Shown here piece by piece: positions 35,475 to 42,791 of a stretch of DNA of 58,239 nt. Source of the stretch: Paracoccaceae bacterium. Lineage in GTDB: Bacteria > Pseudomonadota > Alphaproteobacteria > Rhodobacterales > Rhodobacteraceae. How positions within the stretch are numbered: the stretch's first letter is position 1; every line of letters starts with the position of its first letter. Below the pieces are notes generated by a model, which saw nothing but the letters and a program-made list of their open reading frames with translations, was not told the DNA's origin and did not search any database. The stretch spans positions 1 through 58,239 of the forward strand of contig JALSKC010000009.1 of assembly GCA_026989055.1 (NCBI GenBank), read 5' to 3'. The translations under genes and the position numbers were made by a program.

Positions 35475-36245
35475 ATGAAATGCGTGATTCTCGCCGGTGG
35501 CCGGGGCACCCGCCTGGCGGAGGAAACCGTCCGCATCCCGAAGCCGATGGTCGAGATCGGCGGCCGGCCGATTCTCTGGCACATCATGAAGATCTATGCC
35601 GCGCACGGGATCACCGAGTTCATCGTCTGCCTCGGCTACAAGGGGTATGTGATCAAGGAATATTTCGCCAACTACCTGCTGCACAGTTCCAACGTCACCA
35701 TCGACCTGGCTTCGGGCGAGATGGAACTGAGCCAGACGCAATCCGAACCCTGGCGGGTGAGTCTGATCGATACCGGCGAACACAGCATGACCGGCGGCCG
35801 CCTGCAGCGGGTGATGCCGCTGCTCAGGGGCGAGGAAGCCTTCTGTTTCACCTATGGCGACGGGGTAGGCGATATCGACATCACCTCCCTGATCGCCTTT
35901 CATCGCGCCCACGGCCGCAAGGCGACGGTCACCGCGGTGCCGCCGCCGCGCCGCTTCGGGCAGCTGCTGCTCGATGGCGATCGGGTGGCGGAATTCGCCG
36001 AAAAGCCGGTGGGTGACGGCGGGCTGATCAACGGCGGCTTCTTCGTTCTTTCGCCGGAGGTGGACAGCTATCTGACCGGCGACAGATGCATCTGGGAACT
36101 GGGGCCGCTGCAGCAGCTGGCCGAGGAAGGAGAACTCGGGGCGTTCGAGCACAGGGGCTTCTGGCAGCCGATGGACACGATCCGCGAGCGCCAGGAGCTG
36201 GAAGAGCTCTGGGCAGGCGGCAAGGCACCGTGGAAGATCTGGTGA
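35475..36245 (+). CDS. rfbF: Glucose-1-phosphate cytidylyltransferase
   Basis: A 256-aa enzyme that makes CDP-glucose from CTP and glucose-1-phosphate. The nucleotidyltransferase signature LAGGRGTRLAEET starts at residue 7, with PKPMVEIGGRPILWHIMKIY. The family-specific SMTGGRLQRV, FTYGDGVGDID and LINGGFFVL match RfbF rather than dTTP- or UTP-using relatives. It heads a five-gene operon joined by four successive 4-bp overlaps. The pathway feeds the CDP-glucose dehydratase encoded next. Confidence 0.96.
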   Translation: MKCVILAGGRGTRLAEETVRIPKPMVEIGGRPILWHIMKIYAAHGITEFIVCLGYKGYVIKEYFANYLLHSSNVTIDLASGEMELSQTQSEPWRVSLIDTGEHSMTGGRLQRVMPLLRGEEAFCFTYGDGVGDIDITSLIAFHRAHGRKATVTAVPPPRRFGQLLLDGDRVAEFAEKPVGDGGLINGGFFVLSPEVDSYLTGDRCIWELGPLQQLAEEGELGAFEHRGFWQPMDTIRERQELEELWAGGKAPWKIW

Positions 36246-37324
36246 CATCCCCCGCCGCCTTCTGGGCCGGCCGGCGGGTCCTGATGACCGGGCACAGCGG
36301 TTTCAAGGGCGCCTGGCTGAGCCTGTGGCTGCACCGCCTGGGCGCGCAGGTCAGCGGACTGTCGCTGCCCGAGCCGGTCAGCACGCCGTCCCTGTGGCCG
36401 CTGCTCGGGCTGGAAGGGGCGGAAGGAATCGCGACCGCATCCGGCGACGTGCGCGACATCGCCACCTTGCGCGCGCTTCTTTCCCGCACGCAGCCGGAAG
36501 TCGTGTTTCACCTGGCGGCGCAGTCTCTGGTGCGCCCCTCCTATGACGACCCGGTCGGCACCTTTGCCACCAACGTGATGGGAACGGTAAACCTGCTGCA
36601 GGCGGTGGCCGAAACGCCCTCGGTGCGGGCCTGCGTCGTGGTGACCTCGGACAAGTGCTACGAAAACCTGGAACGGGAACGGGGATATGTGGAAACCGAC
36701 CGCATGGGCGGTCATGACCCGTATTCCGCCTCCAAGGGCTGTGCCGAACTGGCCACCGCCTCGATGCGGCGCAGCTTCTTCACCGGCAGGAACGGTGCGC
36801 GCATCGCCTCGGCACGGGCCGGCAACGTGATCGGGGGCGGCGACTGGTCGCGCGACCGGCTGGTGCCCGACATCGTGCGCGGCTGCCTCGGCCCGGAAGG
36901 GCAGGTGGTGATCCGTGCCCCGCGGGCGGTGCGCCCCTGGCAGCACGTGCTCGAACCGCTGTGGGGCTACATGCTGCTGGCCAGGCATCTGGCCGAGGGC
37001 CGCGAAGGGGTCGATACCGGCTGGAACTTCGGCCCCGGCCAGGGGGCGGAACGGCCGGTGATCGAGGTGGCCGAGGCATTCGTGCGCGCCCTCGGCCGGG
37101 GCGAGGTCGCGGTGCGCGAGGAACGGCGCGACCTGCACGAGGCAACGCTGCTGAGGCTGGATGCCACCCGCGCCCGCGCGCTTGGCTGGCGCCCGGTGTG
37201 GGATTTCGACACCACCGTGGAAATGACCGCGCGCTGGTATGCGCAGTGGGCCGCCGGGGCCGATGTCCGCGCGATCACGCTTGCACAGATCGAACATTTC
37301 GAACGGGATATTTTCGGAAAATGA
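36242..37324 (+). CDS. rfbG: CDP-glucose 4,6-dehydratase
   Basis: A 360-aa NAD+-dependent SDR that converts CDP-glucose to CDP-4-keto-6-deoxyglucose. VLMTGHSGFKGAWLSLWLHRLG near the N-terminus is the RfbG variant of the Rossmann motif. FHLAAQSLVRPSY, VVVTSDKCYEN and the catalytic YSASK follow, with SARAGNVIGGGDWSRDRLVPD. GTG 36242 overlaps the rfbF stop as GTGA and gives the standard length; GTG 36230 is an in-frame alternative. The usual partner RfbH (3-dehydrase), which would lead to 3,6-dideoxy sugars, is absent from the window. Confidence 0.95.
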   Translation: MTSPAAFWAGRRVLMTGHSGFKGAWLSLWLHRLGAQVSGLSLPEPVSTPSLWPLLGLEGAEGIATASGDVRDIATLRALLSRTQPEVVFHLAAQSLVRPSYDDPVGTFATNVMGTVNLLQAVAETPSVRACVVVTSDKCYENLERERGYVETDRMGGHDPYSASKGCAELATASMRRSFFTGRNGARIASARAGNVIGGGDWSRDRLVPDIVRGCLGPEGQVVIRAPRAVRPWQHVLEPLWGYMLLARHLAEGREGVDTGWNFGPGQGAERPVIEVAEAFVRALGRGEVAVREERRDLHEATLLRLDATRARALGWRPVWDFDTTVEMTARWYAQWAAGADVRAITLAQIEHFERDIFGK

Positions 37325-38565
37325 CGGAAAGCCTTCCCAGATGCCGCCATTGCGGCACGCCGCTGAGCGCGACGCTGGTCGATCTCGGGCGCTCTCCCCT
37401 GGCCAATTCCTACGTGGAGCCGGAGCGGGCCGGCATTCCGTGCCCGACCTATCCGCTGCATGCGCGCGTCTGCCCGGAGTGCTTTCTGGTGCAGGTCGAG
37501 GATGTGGTGCCGGCAGAGGAGATCTTCACCCCGGATTACGCCTATTTCTCCAGCTTCTCCGACAGCTGGCTGGCCCATTGCCGTGCCTATGCGGAGCAGA
37601 TGAGCGCCCGCCTCGAACTGGGGGCCGATGACCTGGTGGTCGAGATCGCTTCGAATGACGGCTACCTGCTGCAGTATTTCGTGCAGAAGGGAATCCCGGT
37701 GCTGGGCATCGAGCCGGCCGCGGCGGCGGCGCGCGCGGCCGAGGCGCGGGGCGTGCCGACGCTGGTGGAATTCTTCACCGCCGCACTGGCCGAAAGGCTG
37801 CGGGCCGAAGGGAAGGCGCCGGCGCTGGTGGCCGCGGCCAATGTTCTGGCGCATGTGCCCGACATCAACGATTTCGTGCGCGGCCTGTCGATCCTGCTGC
37901 AGGGGGATGCCGTTCATACGGTCGAGTTTCCGCATCTGCTGAACCTGATCGAGCAGACCCAGTTCGACACCATCTATCACGAGCACTACAGCTATCTTTC
38001 GCTGGTTTCGGTCGAGCGCATCTTCGCCGCCTTCGGGCTGCGGGTGTTCGACGTGGAGACCCTGCCCACCCACGGAGGGTCGCTCCGGGTCCACGCCTGC
38101 CGGCAGGAGGCGTGCCACCGCGAGAGCCCGGCGGTGGAAACGGTGCGGAAAAGGGAAAGGGCCGCCCGCCTGGACAGTCTTGCCGGCTATGCCGGGTTCG
38201 AGCGCAAGGTGCAGGCGGTGCGCCGCGAACTGCTGGACTTCCTGCATGCCGCGCGGGCCGAGGGGCAGAGCGTGGCCGCCTATGGCGCCGCCGCCAAGGG
38301 CAACACGCTGCTGAACTACTGCGGCATCGGTCCCGATCTGCTGCCCTACTGCGTCGATCGCAATCCGGCCAAGCAGAACCGGCTTCTGCCCGGCAGCCAC
38401 ATACCGGTGCATTCGCCGGACCGGCTGCGCGCCGAGCGGCCGGATTACGTGCTGATCCTGCCCTGGAACCTGCGCGAGGAGATCGCCGCCCAGCTGGCCG
38501 ATCTGGCGGCCGAGGGCACGCGCTTCGTCACTCCGGTGCCGCGGCTGGAAATCTTCCGGCCATGA
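37321..38565 (+). CDS. NDP-hexose C-methyltransferase (TylC3/EvaC type)
   Basis: A 414-aa enzyme with the three-part layout of sugar C-methyltransferases. The N-terminal zinc domain has Cys8, Cys11, Cys51 and Cys54 (CRHCG and CPECF). The SAM-binding core has VVEIASNDGYLLQYF, and the catalytic region has YHEHYSYLSLVS. The C-terminal Rossmann-like domain has VAAYGAAAKGNTLLNYCGI. This family methylates C-3 of 4-keto-6-deoxy nucleotide sugars, which is exactly what the preceding dehydratase would supply. It begins with an ATGA overlap and ends with another, so it is translationally coupled on both sides. Confidence 0.93.
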   Translation: MTESLPRCRHCGTPLSATLVDLGRSPLANSYVEPERAGIPCPTYPLHARVCPECFLVQVEDVVPAEEIFTPDYAYFSSFSDSWLAHCRAYAEQMSARLELGADDLVVEIASNDGYLLQYFVQKGIPVLGIEPAAAAARAAEARGVPTLVEFFTAALAERLRAEGKAPALVAAANVLAHVPDINDFVRGLSILLQGDAVHTVEFPHLLNLIEQTQFDTIYHEHYSYLSLVSVERIFAAFGLRVFDVETLPTHGGSLRVHACRQEACHRESPAVETVRKRERAARLDSLAGYAGFERKVQAVRRELLDFLHAARAEGQSVAAYGAAAKGNTLLNYCGIGPDLLPYCVDRNPAKQNRLLPGSHIPVHSPDRLRAERPDYVLILPWNLREEIAAQLADLAAEGTRFVTPVPRLEIFRP

Positions 38566-39458
38566 GGGCGCGTGTCCTGCTGACCGGAGCCGCGGGGCTG
38601 ATCGGCCGGCAGACGGTCGCCCCGCTGAAGGCGGCAGGGTTCGAGGTGGTGGCGGTTTCCCGCGCCGGACCGGTCGCCGGGGCGGCGCGGACGCTGCGCG
38701 CCGATCTGCTGGATGGCGAAGCGCGCCGGGCGCTGCTCGAGGAGGCCGGTGCCGATCACCTTCTGCATCTGGCCTGGTACGGGGGGCCGGGGCGCTGGAA
38801 TTCGGCCCGGAATGCGGATTGGGGGCGGGCGAGCCTGGATCTTGTCGCGGAATTCGCGGCCCGGGGCGGGCGGCGGGCGCTGTGCGTGGGCAGCTGTGCC
38901 GAATACGACTGGTCGGCGGCCGACGTGCTTGGCGAGGAGTCGCCGCTGGCGCCGAAGAGCGCCTATGCCCGGGCCAAGGCGGAAACCGGCCGGGCGCTGC
39001 TGGCGGGGCGGATCGCGCCGGGAGTGGAGACGGTCTGGGCGCGGGTGTTCTTCTGCTATGGTCCCGGGGAGCCCGAGGGCCGGCTGCTGGGCGACCTGCT
39101 GGCCGGGCTTTCGCAGGGGCGCGAGGTGCCCTGCACCGATGGCGGCCAGATCCGCGATTTCATGCATGCGGCCGACATCGGACGGGCGCTGGCGACGGTG
39201 CTGGCGGGTGATCTGGAAGGGGCCGTCAACATTGCCAGCGGGCAGCCGGTCCGGGTGCGCAACCTGATCGAGACGACGGCCAGGCTGATGGGGCGGCCGG
39301 AGCTGATCCGCTTCGGCGCGCTCTCCCGCCCCGAGGGTGATGCGCCCCGGGTGGTGGCGGATGTGGCGCGGCTGGCGGCAACCGGCTTCCGGCCGGGTTT
39401 CGATCTGGAGAGCGGGTTGCGGGATGTGGTCCGCCATTTCCGGGAGGCGGGGCGGTGA
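38562..39458 (+). CDS. NAD(P)-dependent SDR, probable 4-ketoreductase or epimerase of the CDP-sugar
   Basis: A 298-aa extended SDR: LLTGAAGLIGRQTV at residues 6-19, LLHLAWYGGPGRW, CVGSCAEYDW, the catalytic Tyr/Lys in KSAYARAKAETGR, VWARVFFCYGPGE, and GGQIRDFMHAADIG. The last step of CDP-C-methyl sugar synthesis normally reduces the 4-keto group, and this is the only candidate in the operon. An epimerase role cannot be excluded. It is coupled by a 4-bp overlap to the methyltransferase gene and by a GTGA overlap to the GtrA gene. Confidence 0.87.
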   Translation: MRARVLLTGAAGLIGRQTVAPLKAAGFEVVAVSRAGPVAGAARTLRADLLDGEARRALLEEAGADHLLHLAWYGGPGRWNSARNADWGRASLDLVAEFAARGGRRALCVGSCAEYDWSAADVLGEESPLAPKSAYARAKAETGRALLAGRIAPGVETVWARVFFCYGPGEPEGRLLGDLLAGLSQGREVPCTDGGQIRDFMHAADIGRALATVLAGDLEGAVNIASGQPVRVRNLIETTARLMGRPELIRFGALSRPEGDAPRVVADVARLAATGFRPGFDLESGLRDVVRHFREAGR

Positions 39459-39874
39459 GACGGCTTGCTGCCGGCCTGTCGGGGCAGGGCTCGGGAGCGC
39501 GTCTTGCCCGGTTCCTGCTGATCGGCCTGGTGAACACCGCGCTTGGCTATGCCCTGTTCGCGCTCTTCCTGCTGGCCGGTCTGGGGGCGCAGGCGGCGCT
39601 GGGGCTGGCCTTCGTGTTGGGGGTTCTGTGGAATTTCTGGGCGCATGCGCGGCTGGTCTTCGGCCAGGGCGGGCTCGGGCGGCTGCCGGCTTATGCGGCG
39701 GTCTATCTGGCGATCTGGTGGGCGAACTCCCGGGCGCTGGAAGCGGCGGAAGCAGCCGGCATCGCACCGCTTGCGGCGCAGGCGGTGCTGGCGCCGCTGG
39801 CCGCGCTGGCCGCCTTCTTCCTGATCGGCCGGGTGCTGACCGGGCGTTTCCCGGTCTTCGGGCGGAAGCGCTGA
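39455..39874 (+). CDS. GtrA-family membrane protein
   Basis: A 139-aa protein with four hydrophobic helices: RFLLIGLVNTALGYALFALF, the second ending in LGVLWNFWAHARLVFG, and two more. FLLIGLVNTALGY and NFWAHRxxVF are the GtrA signatures. GtrA proteins are proposed to flip undecaprenyl-phosphate sugars for O-antigen or teichoic-acid glycosylation. It starts at GTG 39455, overlapping the SDR stop, so the sugar-synthesis operon ends with its presumed flippase. A GtrB-like transferase gene converges 8 bp further on. Confidence 0.9.
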   Translation: MRRLAAGLSGQGSGARLARFLLIGLVNTALGYALFALFLLAGLGAQAALGLAFVLGVLWNFWAHARLVFGQGGLGRLPAYAAVYLAIWWANSRALEAAEAAGIAPLAAQAVLAPLAALAAFFLIGRVLTGRFPVFGRKR

Positions 39875-39882
39875 GCGGCGGT

Positions 39883-40893
39883 TCAGGCGGTGCCGCCCGG
39901 CGCGCGCGTTCCGGGGGCCGGACGCAGGGCGGTGCCCTCGCCATCGACGGGCTCGATGTTGATCCGCTCGCGCTCGATCACCATCGGGCCGCCGCGCACC
40001 TGGTTGTGGATCGCGGTTACATATTCGCCGAGCAATCCGATGAACAGCAGCTGCACCCCGGACAGGAAGGACAGCGCGATGATGATCGTGGTGATACCGC
40101 GCTGGGCGTCGGAAGGGCCGACGAAGAAATAGACGAACTGGAAGATCGCAAATCCGATCGAGGCCAGCGCGATCAGCAGCCCCACCAGCGAGGCAAAGCG
40201 CATCGGCGCGCGGGTGAAGGAGAAGATTCCGTTCAGCGCCTGATCTATCAGCAGCGGGAGGTTGTGCTTGGTCAGGCCGCGGGCCCGGGCCTTCCAGCGG
40301 TAGGGGAGGATGATCCGCCGGAAGCCGAGCGAGGCGATGATGCCGCGGATATACGGATACTGGTCGCGGTGGGCCAGCAGCGCCTCCATCACCTTGCGAT
40401 CCAGCAGCTGGAACTCGCCCACGTTGGGGGAGATCTCGAAATCGGAAAGCCGGTTCACGATCCGGTAGAAGAGCCGGCGCAGGTTGCGCATCACGAAGCC
40501 TTCCTCGCGCTCCTCGCGGGCCCCGGCCACGATCTCGTAGCCTTGCTCCCAGAGTTTCACGAATTCGGGGATCAGCTCGGGCGGATCCTGCAGATCGACC
40601 GGCAGCATCACCACCACCGCATCGCCGGTGGCGTATTTGAGCCCGTTGAAGGTGGAGCGGAACACGCCGAAGTTGCGCGCGTTCACCACCACCTTCACCG
40701 CCGGGTCGCGGCTGGCGATCTCCCGCAGGATTTCCACCGTGCGGTCGGTGGAGGCGTTGTCGATGAACAGGTGCTCGCGGGCATAGCCTTTCAGCGGCCC
40801 CTCGAACAGCTCCCTGATCACGCGGTGGCATTCGGCCACGTTGTCTTCCTCGTTGTAGCAGGGCGAGGTTATGGAAATCGTCTTCATGCTCAT
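39883..40893 (-). CDS. Polyprenyl-phosphate glycosyltransferase, GtrB-like GT2
   Basis: A 336-aa enzyme. ISITSPCYNEEDNVAECHRV, HLFIDNASTDRTVEIL, RNFGVFRSTFNGLKYA and VVVMLPVDLQDPPELIPEFV are GtrB/DPM1 motifs. Two C-terminal helices (SLVGLLIALASIGFAIFQFV and TTIIIALSFLSGVQLLFIGLLG) match the GtrB topology. It should put a sugar, plausibly the CDP-C-methyl sugar of the facing operon, on undecaprenyl phosphate for GtrA to flip. The gene converges with GtrA rather than sharing its operon. ATG 40887 is a second possible start; neither has a strong ribosome site. Confidence 0.9.
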   Translation of the reverse strand: MSMKTISITSPCYNEEDNVAECHRVIRELFEGPLKGYAREHLFIDNASTDRTVEILREIASRDPAVKVVVNARNFGVFRSTFNGLKYATGDAVVVMLPVDLQDPPELIPEFVKLWEQGYEIVAGAREEREEGFVMRNLRRLFYRIVNRLSDFEISPNVGEFQLLDRKVMEALLAHRDQYPYIRGIIASLGFRRIILPYRWKARARGLTKHNLPLLIDQALNGIFSFTRAPMRFASLVGLLIALASIGFAIFQFVYFFVGPSDAQRGITTIIIALSFLSGVQLLFIGLLGEYVTAIHNQVRGGPMVIERERINIEPVDGEGTALRPAPGTRAPGGTA

Positions 40894-41210
40894 GGCCCGA
40901 TGTTCACGGCGCAGGCGGCGCGCCGACATGCTTCGATCATGCTCCGACCCGCTCCGGCGATGCTTTCCGGCGCCTCGGGAGCGCTGATCCGGTGTCGCTC
41001 CGGGCCGCTGCCCAGGTTTTCGCGCCGCGGAATGACACAGCTTAGCATCCTGCCGCTCCGGGGCAAGCGCGACCGGCCCGGCGCGCGGTGCGCCGGGAAT
41101 ATCCGGAGCAACCCGGCGTCGACCGTTTCATTGTCGTGGCGGTGGCGACAATCCCGGAGCCCGGCCCGCGGCGCCTTCCTGCCGGGTTGCGCGCCCCGGC
41201 CCGCCCGGGC
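40894..41210. other. Intergenic region between the PepSY gene and the GtrB-like gene
   Basis: No gene is recognised. A perfect 7-bp inverted repeat, ATTGTCG (41130-41136) and CGACAAT (41146-41152) around 9 bp, lies 59 bp beyond the PepSY stop. It could be a terminator without a T-run or an operator for the GtrB-like gene. Confidence 0.45.
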
Positions 41211-42404
41211 TCAGAGCGGGCCGAAGCGGATGAGCGCCAGCGCGAGCGCCCCCGCCGCCGCCAGGAGATAGACCCAGCGCAGCGCTCCCAGCCCGCGCAG
41301 GAAGGGCGCGAGCCAGCCGCGCGAGCACGGTGCGCTGCGCGCGGCCTGCACCCGGGCGCCGCTCAGCAGCAGCCAGCTGGCCGTCAGCCCCAGCAGCGCC
41401 CAGAGCGCGCGCCCCCACTGGCCGCCCCATTCGCCGAAATGCAGGGCGTTCATCAGCGCCCTGATCCGGGCATTTCCCTGTCGGTCGGCCGGGTGCACCA
41501 CCCCGAGGATTTCCAGCGTGAGCGGGTCGAGGCTGAGCGTGGTTTCTCCCGCCAGGATGCTGCCGCCGGCCGGGTGGCCGGCAAGGGTGATCCCGTCGCG
41601 GGCCCGCCCCGGCAGCACGACCACCTTGATCTCGAAGTCGGGCAGCGCCTTCCGGGCGCGTTCCAGCGCGGCATCGATCCGCGCCCCGTCCAGCACGGCC
41701 GGGCGAGCCTCGAGCCGGGGAGAAGCCGGCGCCGGCGCCGGCTCCTGGCCGCGGAAACCCAGCCCCGTGGCCATGAAGAACAGCCCGGTCGATCCGATGA
41801 TCAGCAGGAAGACGCTGCTCCACAGTCCGAGCAGGCGGTGCAGCCCGCCCTGGCGGCCGCGTTCGCCAAGATGGCGCGGCGGCGGGCGGAACAGCCCCTT
41901 CCAGAACCGCCGGTAGGTGACAAGCCCGCTTGCCACCGAAAGCAGCAGCAGCACCGAAGAGGCGCTGACCAGGACGAAGGGCCAGCGACCGGGCAGGAGG
42001 AAGCTGTCGTGGAAGGCGCGCAGCATGGCGCGGAGCCCTCTGGCCGGAGCGCTGTCGAGCACGGTGCCGCTGGCCGGGTCGCTCCAGACCACGATCCGTT
42101 CGCCGGTTGCGGTGGTCAGATGGCTGCGGTCGCCCAGCCAGGGTTGCGGCTGGCGCTCCATGACAAAGACGGTCGCCCCGGGAAAGGCGGCTTCGAGTTG
42201 TGCGAACAGCGTTCCGAACGAGGCGCGCGCCCCGGCTTCCGGCGCTGAGCCGACCCAGGCACGCGGGTGGAACGCCGCTTCCAGCTCGTCGGAGAAGACC
42301 AGCACCGTCCCGCTCAGGAACAGCGCCGCAAAGAAGGGAACCAGCCGCACCCCCAGCCATCGGTGCAGCCGGAAGAGTGTCGATCTGACCCTGCCCATGC
42401 CCAT
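41211..42404 (-). CDS. PepSY-associated transmembrane protein (putative iron-regulated membrane protein)
   Basis: A 397-aa inner-membrane protein of the PepSY_TM family. The first helix follows LFRLHRWLGVRLVPFFAALF with its conserved HRW/G. Later come LRAFHDSFLLPGRWPFVLV, GLHRLLGLWSSVFLLIIGSTGLFF and ALHFGEWGGQWGRALWALLG, with conserved histidines in the helix starts. PepSY segments lie in the periplasmic loops. Relatives are often linked to siderophore uptake and may reduce ferric chelates, but no TonB receptor is nearby, so the role is open. AGGA lies 6 nt before ATG 42404. It is divergent from the asparagine-synthase-like gene. Confidence 0.87.
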   Translation of the reverse strand: MGMGRVRSTLFRLHRWLGVRLVPFFAALFLSGTVLVFSDELEAAFHPRAWVGSAPEAGARASFGTLFAQLEAAFPGATVFVMERQPQPWLGDRSHLTTATGERIVVWSDPASGTVLDSAPARGLRAMLRAFHDSFLLPGRWPFVLVSASSVLLLLSVASGLVTYRRFWKGLFRPPPRHLGERGRQGGLHRLLGLWSSVFLLIIGSTGLFFMATGLGFRGQEPAPAPASPRLEARPAVLDGARIDAALERARKALPDFEIKVVVLPGRARDGITLAGHPAGGSILAGETTLSLDPLTLEILGVVHPADRQGNARIRALMNALHFGEWGGQWGRALWALLGLTASWLLLSGARVQAARSAPCSRGWLAPFLRGLGALRWVYLLAAAGALALALIRFGPL

Positions 42405-42476
42405 GCCGCTTCCTTCTCCTTGCGGATCCCTGCGCCCTGAGGGGCTGCGTTCCTCGCGGCTCCGCCGGCGCGTTCC

Positions 42477-42509
42477 GCCTGCCCGTCGCCTGCCCGTCGC
42501 CTGCCCGTC
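42477..42509. repeat. Three perfect tandem 11-bp units
   Basis: GCCTGCCCGTC occurs at 42477-42487, 42488-42498 and 42499-42509, upstream of the PepSY gene. Confidence 0.93.
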
Positions 42510-42566
42510 GTCCGCCTGCCGACCTGTCCTGTCCGCGCCGGCGCTGCGCGGCTCCGTCTTCGCCGT

Positions 42567-42590
42567 TTCAATGGAACATTCAATAGAACA
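42567..42590. repeat. AT-rich 12-bp tandem duplication in a divergent promoter region
   Basis: TTCAATGGAACA (42567-42578) is followed by TTCAATAGAACA (42579-42590), 11/12 identical. The low G+C content sets it apart from the surrounding DNA and suggests regulator half-sites. Confidence 0.7.
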
Positions 42591-42791
42591 GCCCCGCCGG
42601 CTTGTCGAATTCTGCCCGGGCCTCGAAGCTCTCGGCCGGCGGGAGGCGCGCAGATGCCGCGCTCCGCCAGTGGGCGGGGTGCCGGGGGATTGTTCACGAT
42701 CGGGGGGCAATCCCGGAAGGCGGCTTGGCCTTCCCCCGGGGCGTGTGTATCCATCGGTGCAGGACGGGGCGCAGGAGGGGGGCGCAGCGCG

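Larger units (their letters stand above)
42405..42791. other. Divergent intergenic region between the PepSY and AsnB-like genes, with two tandem duplications
   Basis: No gene is recognised. It carries three perfect 11-bp units (42477-42509) and an AT-rich 12-bp duplication (42567-42590), and probably holds the promoters of both genes. A strong AGGAGG-like stretch lies about 11-18 nt before the AsnB-like start. Confidence 0.5.

Noticed and set aside
35475-39458. 3,6-dideoxyhexose pathway (abequose, paratose or yersiniose type)
   Set aside because: It needs RfbH (CDP-4-keto-6-deoxyglucose 3-dehydrase), and no PLP/Fe-S protein of that kind is encoded in the window.
41211-42404. Siderophore-uptake locus because of the PepSY protein
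   Set aside because: No TonB receptor, ABC importer or Fur-type box was seen nearby.
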